Made by a program: the position numbers and the translations under genes. From Lumbricus rubellus (Eukaryota; Annelida; Clitellata; Crassiclitellata; Lumbricidae): a DNA stretch of 64,000 nt. Location of the stretch: assembly GCA_945859605.1 (NCBI GenBank), contig OX243816.1:648540-712539 (forward strand). The letters are read 5' to 3'. Under the pieces are notes generated by a model. The model was not told where the DNA came from. It searched no databases and saw only the letters and a list, made by a program, of their open reading frames with translations. Of the stretch, positions 36,701-44,577 are shown in pieces (position 1 is the stretch's first letter; every line of letters begins with the position of its first letter).

Positions 36701-36870
36701 GTGCTGAAGCGATGACGACATCAACAACAATGAAGCCAGGAAGTCATTTCGATGTCGGATCTTTCTTTGGTGGCATTCTCTTGGCACTTGGAATCGTCGC
36801 TATTGTCTTCGTCAGCTTTGTCTGCTACACTGGACGACGACGATCGCCGGCTTACTCACGGGTCGACTGA
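23451..36870 (+). CDS. CD164/endolyn-like sialomucin, gene 3
   Basis: Core exons 23451-23562, 25912-26265 and 36710-36870 join in phase 1 to give 208 residues. Residues 1-32 form a signal peptide with a longer N-region than the paralogues. The mucin exon is almost only Thr, Ala, Ser and Lys. The last exon has S-H-F-D-V-G-S-F-F-G-G-I, a membrane helix, and a tail ending A-Y-S-R-V-D with a YxxPhi motif. A fourth exon at 26528-26671 is possible. The last intron is over 10 kb because a complete LTR retrotransposon and a SINE have inserted there; whether the gene still splices correctly cannot be told from DNA. Confidence 0.7.
23713..23960 (-). mobile_element. LINE 3' tail with (TTGA)n end
   Basis: The minus strand reads as a LINE 3' UTR: CCCTTCTGGGGCTCC, then a run to GGAGTAATAAACTTGATTGA and about 20 TTGA repeats (23714-23799 on plus). 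The same kind of ending is seen at 45010-45160. No ORF2 residue is left. Confidence 0.6.
24432..24968. repeat. 8-bp minisatellite (GACATCAT)n
   Basis: About 65 units of GACATCAT with scattered variants (GACAGCAT, GACACCAT, GACATCAC) span 0.53 kb in intron 1 of gene 3. The unit contains ATCATGAT-like dyads. Confidence 0.95.
25912..26265 (+). CDS. Gene 3 exon 2 (mucin domain)
   Basis: Acceptor GTTATAAACAG and strong donor CATG|GTAAGA bound 354 bp in phase 1-1. The frame has A-T-K-T-S-T-T-A-T-T repeats encoded by ACAACGGCAACA-type DNA, then a Thr/Lys/Arg-rich end. The opposite-strand Val-rich frame is a shadow. Confidence 0.75.
26528..26671 (+). CDS. Possible extra exon of gene 3
   Basis: Between an AG (ATATTGAAG) and a donor (TTAT|GTACGT) lies a 144-bp segment open in phase 1 on both sides. 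It encodes V-D-S-T-S-V-T-S-K, an acidic patch, polyalanine and four S-F-A repeats. Phase agreement supports it, but the acceptor has a poor pyrimidine tract and the S-F-A repeats come from a TTTGCATC microsatellite. Confidence 0.25.
26775..27116. repeat. GTCC / GTCT microsatellites
   Basis: GTCC and GTCT arrays at 26778-26895 and 27012-27115, separated by about 110 bp of unique sequence, lie in the last intron of gene 3. Confidence 0.9.
27172..27212. repeat. (GGT)n microsatellite
   Basis: About 13 GGT units followed by two GGTAATGCT units. Confidence 0.95.
27405..27757. repeat. Composite CTC / TCA / TCG triplet array
   Basis: Successive blocks are CTC, TCA, alternating TCA-TCG hexamers (about 27505-27590), pure TCG (about 27590-27645) and pure TCA (27658-27756). 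The long His, Ser and Ile frames across it are artefacts. Confidence 0.96.
28157..28676 (+). repeat. 5' LTR
   Basis: 520 bp from TGTCAGCTAATTT to GACTTGTGACA. It contains the window's common TAGGCCTA word and an internal ATAATAAGAAG that may be a polyadenylation region. The 85-residue frame on its minus strand, repeated in the other LTR, is not a gene. Confidence 0.95.
28677..28695 (+). promoter_or_regulatory. Candidate primer-binding site
   Basis: TTTGGTGTCGTTGCGGTGA follows the 5' LTR directly. The TGG near its start would pair with a tRNA CCA end. I cannot name the tRNA. Confidence 0.5.
28696..28795 (+). repeat. 20-bp leader repeat, four exact plus one diverged
   Basis: GATAACGATCCAAGTTGCAG occurs four times in a row, then a fifth copy with several changes. 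It lies between the primer-binding site and gag. Confidence 0.95.
29054..33508 (+). CDS. Gag-pol polyprotein of LTR retrotransposon, truncated by insertion
   Basis: The frame has 1484 codons. Residues 1-50 are a charged helical start. About 80-360 is a Lys/Glu/Gln coiled coil with near-identical K-E-R-K-Q-E-E units. About 360-510 is a gag capsid-like region. The zinc knuckle CHNCNSDKHLIKHC is at 618-631 and the protease motif D-S-G-T at 739-742. An acidic linker follows. At about 945-1120 are E-E-Q-Q-R-N-D-E-S-L, then V-Y-G-K-M-P-R-G-P-L and W-H-G-P-C-T-V: the start and the GPY/F-type end of a gypsy integrase, joined at about residue 970 with the HHCC finger and D,D-35-E core missing. RT follows with F-T-R-V-P-F-G-M and Y-V-D-D at 1338-1341. 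The last dozen codons and stop come from the inserted DNA transposon. Confidence 0.93.
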   Translation: MEKLTEKKQANIKKMSTDRLIKLLIEADLDAEEVEQMSREELMRNLAEVWAKKEEEGAVGGAAEKPVEKPEAPMSMEALLQFMIMKEEQRKQEEKERKQEEKEKEEQRRQEEKERKQEEKERKQEEKEKEEQRRQEEKERKQEEKERKQEEKEKEEQRAERAEKLERIRQQEIDMQKQQFQLQLEQMKIDRDESERRRMELMIEYEKARKSDEEIRKQQIEDKKAREEEKEKMRLQELERAEEIRQEEFQAGKDNLEKAEREREEQMQLEQKKLAIKEAQLKEMAIEKEERRKQLELLQQKIEQEELRRIEDQDRLKKRDEDDRKSREVSEQIRLKESETMVSKIKKIGDAMKHVLPKMPYDMMEVPLYFETVENAFNSFAVEKQYWVKLLLPLMTPRARTVLNRLSFENLDKYDAVKEHLLKEFKLTAREYRSRFADAKKTAEETYTMFTARLKNLLNYYVRSRRVDKDYEKLFDLLVADKLKECLPPGPLQFVLAKEGTECLEASNVADLADIHVNNRIGVMFQDKPKFEAWDNSPKQPKWNKDSKDTGSQAKSNGAKKDDYSGKQWSQDKQQSTWDRQAYNRTPPLGRPTESNASYTPYNKWENKEQRSFIKKRCHNCNSDKHLIKHCQAPGAANLRKNFSRSAENLRVNQIQVINAPPGWEEQCNQETEVKSVMKCTPQFTILKEAIKTTSIAESCRETKSKEECQRIKKISLQHVNVEIRGTDGQPVQVEALIDSGTEIPVINEELLKGTTVEEIGRVHLQCVAGEPIPAKLVKIEVRMSGRNEGAATEDRTINIAPYLTLVCASISAELCKENPEKFLLHPEIIAELKEVPPISILQGELQANVTTRAQSRRAEVEDGEDETINESSQEDDTESEDELSIQDDERTTSENNETEEEMAACERNDSEDSGSDAELETSMRDLFTENSNDERQLEDAKKFEEQQRNDESLKSWWRIAEDKGSEFSVVYGKMPRGPLTILKESWTKEINLPPNIGVQPAKYLKNLRADMEKALIFAENCAEEKQKQYASQYNKRAKDKEFEPGENVIVLYPTSINKLISRWHGPCTVLQRRSKYSYLVDMNENGRRIVHANKMRKFIARTLSCGLIVEEDDEFGSVVELPLKEDHAETTQKSLQLDYEQIGHLTSEQQKQLLDVLNRYADRFSDKPGLCTLVEHEVVLRPHFREKEFTAYRIPLIYRAEVDKQIQEMLKANIIQPSSSRMASPLVIVKKKDGSLRLACDYRYVNSYTENCRYPMPIVNDVLSKVGKSKFISVLDCRSAYWTCPVKKSDQWKTAFVTHNGLYEFTRVPFGMINSGRTFVKAINMILQPIDAFTEPYVDDIAVHSDDWNIHLKHLELFLKQIRLHNVTLNLKKCVFGKSEVKFIGHLIGSGKKMMNPDRIDSLINLKNPETKKQVKQMLGFFGFYRQFICNFAEIAKPLTDLTSKQTPENIVWTEDHQKSFDSLKEIVLSNEAFIGRTTRVHF
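33636..33660. repeat. Perfect 25-bp palindrome carrying TIR motif
   Basis: CCACTGAAGTCC, one A, then GGACTTCAGTGG. With the next bases (TTCTTCC) the minus strand gives GGAAGAACCACTGAAGTCC, matching the terminal repeat GGAAGAACCACT(A/T)GAGTCC. It may be an internal transposase site or an older end. Confidence 0.9.
34282..34594. repeat. (ATGT)n microsatellite
   Basis: About 75 tetranucleotide units, with ATGC variants at the left end, lie inside the DNA transposon. The long Cys-Met-Tyr-Val and His-Thr-Tyr-Ile frames are artefacts. Confidence 0.97.
35110..35507 (+). CDS. RNase H domain of the retrotransposon (separated 3' part)
   Basis: This is the continuation of pol after the DNA transposon. 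It has Y-C-D-S-S-D-F-A-V-G-A-V-L, E-K-E-A-Y-A-I, F-T-D-H-N-P-L and A-D-C-L-S-R-L, which carry the expected catalytic acidic residues of Ty3/gypsy RNase H. TAG at 35505-35507 ends pol; no integrase follows, consistent with the Gmr1-type order. An apparent longer frame from 35049 starts in the DNA transposon. Confidence 0.92.
35605..35621 (+). promoter_or_regulatory. Polypurine tract
   Basis: AAAAGAAAGGAAGGAGG lies three bases before the 3' LTR, the expected place for plus-strand priming. Confidence 0.88.
35625..36144 (+). repeat. 3' LTR
   Basis: 520 bp, same length and, by reading, same sequence as the 5' LTR. It ends GTGACA followed by the GAAAT duplication. Confidence 0.95.
36252..36511 (+). 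mobile_element. tRNA-derived SINE, family 1 (full copy)
   Basis: The head is GGTGGTCTAGTGGTGGCG (A box) and GGTTCGAATCC (B box). The body includes ACCTTGGGCAAGTCC, and the 3' part GAGCGCCTCTGAGTAGAG..CTTGAAGGGGCGCTATAAC is followed by an (ACAT)n tail. CTTAACTT flanks both sides (36244-36251 and 36512-36519). It lies between the retrotransposon and the last exon of gene 3. Confidence 0.9.
36618..36691. repeat. TTAA-rich palindromic tract
   Basis: ATATGATTAATTAATTAATC through GATTAATTAATCATAT is an almost perfect palindrome made only of A/T with GATT/AATC steps. It ends about 15 bp before the acceptor of gene 3 exon 3. Confidence 0.9.
36710..36870 (+). CDS. Gene 3 exon 3 (transmembrane and tail)
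   Basis: Acceptor TTTTCTGTGCTGAAG, phase 1, open to TGA at 36868-36870. Encodes the conserved F-D-V-G-S-F-F-G-G-I helix and a basic tail ending A-Y-S-R-V-D. Confidence 0.82.
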
Positions 36871-36919
36871 TGCGCATGCGCGCCGATGATGCATCTCTGA
36901 TCTGCTGCGTGTCTATTAA

Positions 36920-37076
36920 TCATAGACCTGTGTCTGTCTGTCTGTCTGTCTGTCTGTGTCTGTCTGTCTATCTGTCTGTCTATCTGTCTGTCTGTCTATC
37001 TGTCTGTTTGTTTTTCTGTCTGCTTATCTGTCTGCCTGTATGTATGTCTGTTTGTTTGCTTGTCTGTCTGTGTTTC
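36920..37076. repeat. (TCTG)n microsatellite
   Basis: Degenerate TCTG/TCTA array just after the stop codon of gene 3, probably in its 3' UTR. Confidence 0.9.
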
Positions 37077-37404
37077 TGATGATGATCAAAATAGTTGTTG
37101 CAGTCATGTGATTGCGGAACTTTGACGTTCTTAAAATAATATTCGGAAACTTCACTAATTTCTTAATTGTTTTCCGTATGAAGTTAAAAGCCAGACGTCT
37201 GTTTTTGCTGAAGAGAATAGAAGCCGTTAACAAATAAACATGACAACGGTGATGATGATGGCAGCTTAACCAGGGAAAGCCATGAAGTTAATAATATCAC
37301 AAAGGATTGTAATTATTACAATCTGATATTTCTATTTTAGCATGGAGGTAAAATACTCGCACCATATATATAGCTGACGTCAGGAATGGGTGACAGAGAG
37401 GATG

Positions 37405-37409
37405 ATGAA

Positions 37410-37480
<71 letters not shown>

Positions 37481-37482
37481 CG
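37405..37482. repeat. (GAT)n microsatellite
   Basis: About 25 GAT units. Confidence 0.95.
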
Positions 37483-38100
37483 ATGAGTTGAGGTCATTCT
37501 TATAAATATTTATAGAAGTGCGCAGGTCTGTTAAGAACGATAATAGTCTAATAATAGCCACAAAATAACCTACTAATAAAACCTAATAATAAACATAGCA
37601 TACATGTATGTATGCATATAATTTATATAGATATAGGCCTACAATTATACATAAGCACACAAAACTGCACATTGATTATAGGTCTATAAGCTCATAATAA
37701 ATTCGCCTTGATTGCTTGCCTCGTAATATGATCTGACTTTCTGATCTGACTTGATGTGCTGCCATTAAATTTTCATGTGCTTTGGTCTATTATTATGCTT
37801 CTATAATTATTATTATGATCTTGCTAATTAATTCGTTTTGACTGGCTGACAAATAAATGATTTGATTTAATTATTGCATTAATCACTGTCGTAATTGCCA
37901 TCACGTGACTGATGATGATTGACAGATCGGTTTATATAGCGCAGTGTTTTTGATCATGGAGACATTGGAGAGGTGGGCGAGAGAGGACCTTGTTTACTTC
38001 AGTCAAGTATAATAACTCAAAATGTTCCTAGTGTCACTTGAAACAGGAATCAACTGATCATGATAATGATGATTAATTTTGTGTTGTGTAGGCTGCAGAC

Positions 38101-38397
38101 CAAGGCCGTAGCTAAGGGGTGTTTTAACACCCCCTCCAATGAACTAATGAAATAATGCTACCATGAAAATAATAGCCTACATTGACAAACACAATCATCA
38201 TGTTAGGACAAAGAGGATTTTATTTTGAAAGCTATTATTTCCATGTGACATTTTACAACGAATTAAATCATACTCCAATCCATTTAGTCCGTTGATTCGG
38301 TTGCTTATATATCAACATGTTATCAACATGTTATCAACATGTGTTCAAGGTTGAGTAAACAACCGCCTTCCCCAATAAAATCCTTGCTACGGCCCTG
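38101..38397. mobile_element. hAT-type MITE
   Basis: Ends CAAGGCCGTAGCTAAGGG and CCTTGCTACGGCCCTG are inverted repeats, flanked by CTGCAGAC and CTGCAGGC (7 of 8 bases the same). The interior is AT-rich and non-coding; ATCAACATGTT is tandemly repeated at about 38320. Confidence 0.8.
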
Positions 38398-38414
38398 CTG
38401 CAGGCTGCAAGTAC

Positions 38415-38660
38415 GATAATGATGATGATGATGACGACGACGACGATGATGATGATGATGATGGCGTTAATCAGAGCGTTAATCAAAGCAAGAGACACCT
38501 CTCAGTGCATGATGATGATGATGATGATGACAATGATGATTGTGATGATGACGATGATAATGACGATGATGATGACGATGATGATGATGATGGCGTTAAT
38601 CAAAGCGTTAATCAAAGCAAGAGACACTTCTCTGTGCACGATGATGATGATGACTGCTGG
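38415..38660. repeat. GAT/GAC array with a duplicated unique block
   Basis: GAT/GAC triplets enclose two copies of a 55-bp block (GGCGTTAATC..AGAGACAC..TCTGTGCA) spaced about 130 bp apart, so the array behaves as a two-unit higher-order repeat. Confidence 0.85.
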
Positions 38661-39654
38661 AGCGGATGATGTAATCGATGATGACCTGCATGAAACAGTT
38701 TCCGCTCTCATGCATCCACATTCGACATCGCTTCCAAAAAACATCCGCTGGAGACACCTGGCGTCGGAGTTGGATAAAAATCCCGTATAAGAAATGATGT
38801 CATCGTCTCATTTTGTAGCGCATTTGGTGGCTAATTTATTATGTTCTCAGTTGAACTATGGTCGAGTAATTAAGCTTATTCATCTCGCTGCTTGACATCT
38901 CCAGCACTTCTTCATAATATTATGGCGCCAAAGCATTGTTTGTTTGTTGCCAGAGAGACGACATATTATTATTCAGATCGATGCAATGTACGTCGTAACG
39001 CAGTGTGGTATTCAACTGTGCAGTACTCAGTGTGCAGTGTAATGGAAAATACTACAATAATATCAGAAAACTATACAATAATTGCAAGGAAGCTTTATTC
39101 TTTCGGTGCAGTAGTGGGCACTGTGCATAGGGTCAACGAACTTTTCAGGGTCACACGAGAGATTATGAAAATTGATTTTAAAAAAAGATTTTCAATGATG
39201 GAATTTGACGCGAAAATGTAAAATGCAAATTTCACATTTTCATTTAATTGCAAAAAATGTAGGTTGACTGAAGCAGGATAAAATTTTAAGGATATTAGCT
39301 TAGAGTCATTATATTACTATTATAATGCCAATGCCTATGATTCGTTTACATTCCAGTCCACACATAGAACCTTAGGCCTAAAGACGACCTTGTCCTTGTA
39401 TACAAGCTTAATTGCAATAAAAAAAATATATCATGCACTACAGATACAGTGATTACACAACAATATAATATGGACGGAAACAATAGAACGCAGCAGAATA
39501 AGATGTTTATTTAGCGCTATTATATCGGATGAGAGTGGACGAAGACATTATTTGCTGATCGTGTGATCTGCTTATAAGATCATCGTTGAAGTGTAGTCTT
39601 GAACCGATTCACTCTGCGCTTCAATGCTATACATGCAACACTCAGACGACGTGA
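38661..39654. other. No gene seen
   Basis: The 109-residue frame at 38892-39221 has no recognisable motif and I do not call it. Confidence 0.4.
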
Positions 39655-39714
39655 ATATTTATATAGCGCATGCATGAGTGTCGTGAATTTATATAGCGCA
39701 TGCATGAGTGTGAT
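39650..39714. repeat. Tandem pair of TTTATATAGCGCATGCATGAGTG
   Basis: A unit of about 31 bp is present twice. It starts with the TTTATATAGCGC word that ends the LINE and SINE tails elsewhere in the window. Confidence 0.85.
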
Positions 39715-39907
39715 TTGTTTCTTTACATTGGAAATGTATGAAGACTCTGTTCTTCTGGACTGCAGCAGCAACCTCTCTCTCCAAATCCAAGGACGACACT
39801 TTCAGTTATTTTTTTTATCAAGACCTTCAATATGCAAAGCAAGAAATTAAGAACAAGGATTCTTCATGGAGATTTCTAAATGTGAATCTCTTATTTTCAG
39901 TTCGATG

Positions 39908-40357
39908 TATCATTAGTATCATTAGTATCATTAATATCATTAGTATCATTAATATTATTAGTACATGTATCATTAGTATCATTAGTATAATTAGTATCAT
40001 TAATATCATTAGTATCATTAATATCATTAGTACATGTATCATTAGTATCATTAGTATAATTAGTATAATTAATATCACTGGTATCATTGGTATCATTAGT
40101 ATCATTAGTATCATTAGTATTATTAGCATCATTAGTATCATTAGTATCATTAGTATCATTAGTATCATTAGTATCATTAGTATCATTAGCATAATTAGTA
40201 TAATTAGTATCATTAGTATCATTAGTATCATTGGTATCATTAGTATCATTAGTATCATTAGTATCATTAGTATCATTAGTATCATTAGCATAATTAGTAT
40301 AATTAGTATAATTAGTATCATTAGTATCATTGGTATCATTAGTATCATTAGTATCGT
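39908..40357. repeat. 9-bp minisatellite (ATTAGTATC)n
   Basis: About 50 units of ATTAGTATC with variants (ATTAATATC, ATTAGTATA, ATTGGTATC) and two ACATGT interruptions. The Ile-Ser and Met-Ile-Leu frames are artefacts. Confidence 0.95.
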
Positions 40358-41165
40358 TCATTAGCATAATAATTAATTTATATTATCATATATTATCTGT
40401 GAAGCGTTTTCTCAACTATTATTATTGTCTGAGACTCAATGGTTCTATGACTTGCGGACTTTCATGGTTCTTTAAGTGCTCTATGTAAACTGACAAATCT
40501 CAAGAAACATATTTCATGTAATTGCCATCTTTGTAATTATGTTGGTTACCGATTAAACATGCTATGCTAGGCTTCGTTTTTAGTGCTTTATTGCTATGCA
40601 ATTAATTCAATGAAAACCTAAGGTGGTTGTTGGAAAAATAAGTTGTTCTATGATTTGAATTTCGTTCTGTTCTAAAATCTTTGTTTTCTCTGAAGACCGA
40701 GAAACGAAATAAACAGACGAACATTTATGTAGAGCCTTAATATTACAACGACGACGACGACAATAATTACACAGCAATCACGACAAAGAGAAAGAGGAGG
40801 AAGGAAGGAGGAGAGAGGATCGATCCACTCTTGTCCTTAACTTAACGGCAATCCTTTCAATGTCAAGAATTTAATGATTAATCCAAGATCAGTCTTCACT
40901 TTTACTTTAACTCTCTGTCTATGTCTCTATGTCTCTCTCTGTTTTGCTCTATGCGTTTTTATCTCTTTGTCAATCTCAGTTTATGTTTTTTTCTTTCTTT
41001 TCCTTTTGTCGCTTAATAATTGTTGTTGGGATGTCAAATCTTTTTTACAACAATCGTTCACAACTGTTGTTCACCGATGACGTCATTTGGAGTCAATGTC
41101 AAGTCACGTGACTTTTTCGCTTGACAAGTGTCAGATACGATGATGTCATGATGACATGACTGTCG
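40358..41165. other. No gene seen; downstream flank of GPCR gene
   Basis: The 3' UTR of the minus-strand GPCR should lie here. I see no other coding signal. Confidence 0.4.
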
Positions 41166-42281
41166 TCAGACTGACGCCGACGCTTCGTCCATCTTACCGG
41201 AAGTGGTCGAAGCGGTCAGCTGGTACTTCTCCATTTCGATGGTCCTCGTCTTGACCGTCACGCACGGCAGGTGGTCCTGGAAGCGTTTCAGTCCGACACA
41301 ATAGATGATGAAGTTAACGGATGAGTTGAGCAGCTCCAAGACAATGCTGATCTCTCGAGCGAAGAACTCAGCCGTCATGCATCGTTGGACACGGTACGTG
41401 AGGAAGATCTGAACGCTCTTCGCTGGAGCGTTGCAGACCATGAAGACGAGGATGACGACGATCATTATCAACGTCACGTTCTGCTCGTCGCTGTCGTCTG
41501 CACTCGTGCGCATGCGCAGCGCCAGTCGCTTCCGGCGGAAGTTGCGATAGGCGACGATGAGATGGATGTTGAAGACGGAGAGGAGGAGGAGGGGAAGGAT
41601 GAATCCGACGACGTAGTACATGGCATCCATGTAGATGAAGTTGTAGATGTAGTCACGACCAAGGTCCGTGTGATCAAGGTAGTGCGTCACCACCGACGCC
41701 GTGCCATTCCCATCGCTTACCACCTGGACATCGAAGAACCTCGGCAGGTTGTATGCGATGGAGAAGAGGACGACGGCGGCCACACCCTTCCTCGTTGCCT
41801 CCAGCGAGCAGTAGAGCGTTCCTCTGGTGGGGTGGCAGACGATCAGGTATCTCGTCGCTGCTATGAGAACCGTCAACCAGATGGTAGCCGTCTGACCCAT
41901 GAAGAGGATGGGGTAGGTGGTGAGACGGAGGTAGAGCCACGTGGCTGACTGGACAACCTTCTCCATGCCAGTGTAGACGAGAAGGTCATTGACGGAGAAC
42001 TGGACGAACCAGAGCAGCAGGAGAGTGTTATCGGCGACGGCGAGGGACCGCAGCAGCAGCCGAGCGACTGGGAGCATCTCCTGGTCGCGTCCAAGGACGA
42101 GGTAGGAGAGGATGTTGCCAAGGAAACCGACGATGCAGAGCGGACCAGTGCAGACGGAATTGATGAGGAACTTGATGAGATTGATGCACTGGACATCTTG
42201 AAGGTCAACGACTGATGGTCCGCTTGACTGATTGGCCGAAGGAGGAGGAGGCAGATCGGTGGAGCAGTTGCCTAGCCACAT
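41166..42281 (-). CDS. Class A GPCR, FMRFamide/neuropeptide-receptor-like
   Basis: The frame extends further upstream only through a GTG, so I start at the ATG at 42281, giving 371 residues in one exon. N-C-S (5-7) and N-Q-S (17-19) are N-glycosylation sites. TM1 has G-N at 55-56, TM2 L-A-V-A-D at 80-84, and TM3 ends T-R-Y at 143-145 followed by L-I-V-C-H-P. TM5 has F-I-L-P at 227-230, TM6 has M-V-C-N-A-P at 281-286, and TM7 has N-S-S-V-N-F-I-I-Y at 319-327 in place of N-P-x-x-Y. The C-N-x-P and N-S-S-x-N-F-x-I-Y forms are typical of FMRFamide-receptor-type peptide GPCRs. Odd points are Thr for the D/E of the DRY motif and no Cys at the usual TM3 and ECL2 disulfide positions. The ligand is unknown. 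Confidence 0.9.
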   Translation of the reverse strand: MWLGNCSTDLPPPPSANQSSGPSVVDLQDVQCINLIKFLINSVCTGPLCIVGFLGNILSYLVLGRDQEMLPVARLLLRSLAVADNTLLLLWFVQFSVNDLLVYTGMEKVVQSATWLYLRLTTYPILFMGQTATIWLTVLIAATRYLIVCHPTRGTLYCSLEATRKGVAAVVLFSIAYNLPRFFDVQVVSDGNGTASVVTHYLDHTDLGRDYIYNFIYMDAMYYVVGFILPLLLLSVFNIHLIVAYRNFRRKRLALRMRTSADDSDEQNVTLIMIVVILVFMVCNAPAKSVQIFLTYRVQRCMTAEFFAREISIVLELLNSSVNFIIYCVGLKRFQDHLPCVTVKTRTIEMEKYQLTASTTSGKMDEASASV

Positions 42282-42700
42282 TGTTGCATCAGAGGTGAGG
42301 TGTCCTCCTCTGGGCACTAAGGTGAATTTGTCTGGATGTCAAGCGAGTGAGAAAGAAGGAGAGAGAGGTCGATTTCTGCACGCGTGCACAGCAGGTTGAA
42401 CTGATCTTCGGATGAGATAATTATCGATGTACGACTTCCACGATTTATATCTGGATCAGCTGGAAAAATAAAAATACCTTGAAAAGATGAAATGCTTGGA
42501 ATACCTGAAAAGAGCAACACACACATAAATATAAATACATAATATATTACAAATTAAGCAACTGCAGATGTGTGAATTCATGCATCGATATTCCTATAAC
42601 ACATTGCCTATCTCCCATGCCAATCTCTTTACCCTAGCCTCAGATGTACAGTTGTACACTCATACAACACGAGAAACTTAGCCTCATATAGAACTGTGCG

Positions 42701-44577
42701 GCGGGTGGAGTGAAAAACACGAAAATCAAAATTTGGAAACGTAACAGCAATAAAAAGTTGTCTAATGGTATGGGGGTCAAGAAATCTCACAAAAGTTTTG
42801 AAAATATTAATGTCTTTGTTTGCCACCAGAGGGCCAAAGTTTCGAAAAATTGTCTTTTTTAAAGAAAATTTCTGGTTTTCTTATGAAATATTTTTCATGC
42901 AACACATAATGCCACCACACAATATACCGTTGGAAAGAGCTCTTAAAACTGATTAAAATGATGTATTATATTTTAGAATAGTCCCATATTTCTAGAAGAT
43001 ATTAACTTTTTACTATACCCCACATTTGCGACATGTCGCTATATGCCTGAAAACTGTAAAACACTAATAACTTTTTTATCCTTTGAGATATTTCAACTTG
43101 TGATATGTCATTCGATTCAGTTTAAGACGGTTGTTTTAACGGTGCATTGAAACTTCCAAAACAATCCACGAAAAAGTTCTAAATCTCATGAAACCATACA
43201 AAAAGAGGAAAACTAAAGAAAAATATTGTGAAAAATTGCAAAACTATGAAAAAGGTGTAGAGAAAAACTTTTTGACATTGCAGCCTGCAAATACACCAGT
43301 GACAATTGCAAAAGGTTCCAAAATCAGAAGATCCCATGAGAGTAAAAATAGAGTTCCAACATGATCATGGTGCAATAATTACACTGGACAACAAATTTTT
43401 AAAAAAAATTATTTCGGAAAAAACTTTGATTGTTTTCTATAGAAGTTAACGCCCTGAACACGATGGTGTGCTCAGAATTGTTGCATCACGTAAGGTTTTT
43501 GAGAAAAACAATATGCAAGATTTTAACTTAAATACTCATATATTGTATATATTTAAATATACTATAAATTATTATTTTTTATTTCCGAAAAAACTTTGAC
43601 CGTTTTCTATAGAAGTTGACGTGCTGAACACGATGGTGTGCTCAGAATTGTTGTATCACGTAAGGCTTTTGAGAAAAACAATATGCAAGATTTTAACTTA
43701 AATACTCATATATTGTATATATTTAAATATACTATAAATTATAATTTTTTTATTTCCGAAATTTTTTTGACTGTTTTCTATAGAAGATGACGTGCTGAAC
43801 ACGATGGTGTGCTCAGAATTGTTGTATCAAGTAAGGTTTTTGAGAAAAAACTATATGCAAGATTTTAACTGAAATGCTCGTTTATTGCATGCATTTGCAA
43901 TATACTATAATTTAATTTAATTGGAAATCAAATCTTTAGAACAGTTCTTCCTCACAATATTAGGTGCTAATGATGACTGTATCACTTAGAAATGTTGAGA
44001 AACATGAAGTTAAAGGTTTTCATAGTTATTCCCTGTTCAGTATATTTTTCCCAATATTTTCCTTTAGTTTTCATCTTTTTGTATGGTTTCATGAGTGTTC
44101 TAAATTCTTCGTGGATGGTTTTGGAAGTTTCAATACACCGTTAAAACAGCCGTCTTAAACTGAATCAAATGACATATCACAAGTTGAAATATCTCAAAGG
44201 ATAAAAAAGTTATTAGTGTTTTACAGTTTTCAGGCATAGCGACATGTCGTGAATGTGGGGTATAGTAAAAAGTTAATATCTTCTAGAAATATGGGACTAT
44301 TCTGAAAATTAATACATCATTTTAATCAGTTTTAAGAGCTCTTTCCAACGGTATATTGTGTGGTGGCGTATTGTGTTGCATAAAAAATATTTCATAAGAA
44401 AACCATAAATTTTCTGTAAAAAAGACAATTTTTCGAAACTTTGGCCCTCTGGTGGCAAACGAAGACATTAATATTTTTCAAAACTTTTGTGAGATTTCTT
44501 GACCCCATACCATTAGACAACTTTTTATTGCTGTTACGTTTCCAAATTTTGATTTTCGTGTTTTTCACTCCACCTAG
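42701..44577. mobile_element. Foldback DNA element with 0.56-kb inverted arms
   Basis: Left arm 42701 to about 43260 and right arm about 44020-44577 are near-identical reverse complements; the outer ends are GGTGGAGTGAAAAACACG and CGTGTTTTTCACTCCACC. TGTGCG lies at both boundaries (42695-42700 and 44578-44583), and removing the element with one TGTGCG restores the LINE reading frame. The core holds three tandem units of about 170 bp. No transposase is visible. Confidence 0.92.
43411..43922. repeat. Three tandem ~170-bp units in foldback core
   Basis: Units start at about 43411, 43581 and 43752 with ATTTC(G/C)GAAA. They contain GAACACGATGGTGTGCTCAG and GCAAGATTTTAACTTAAAT. The third copy is the most diverged. 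Confidence 0.93.

Noticed and set aside
39738..40364. Ile-Ser repeat protein
   Set aside because: Frame of the ATTAGTATC minisatellite.
41385..41948. 187-residue acidic plus-strand frame
   Set aside because: Shadow of the GPCR coding strand.
42629..42826. Minus-strand frame matching another at 44441-44728
   Set aside because: The resemblance arises because both lie in the inverted arms of the foldback element.
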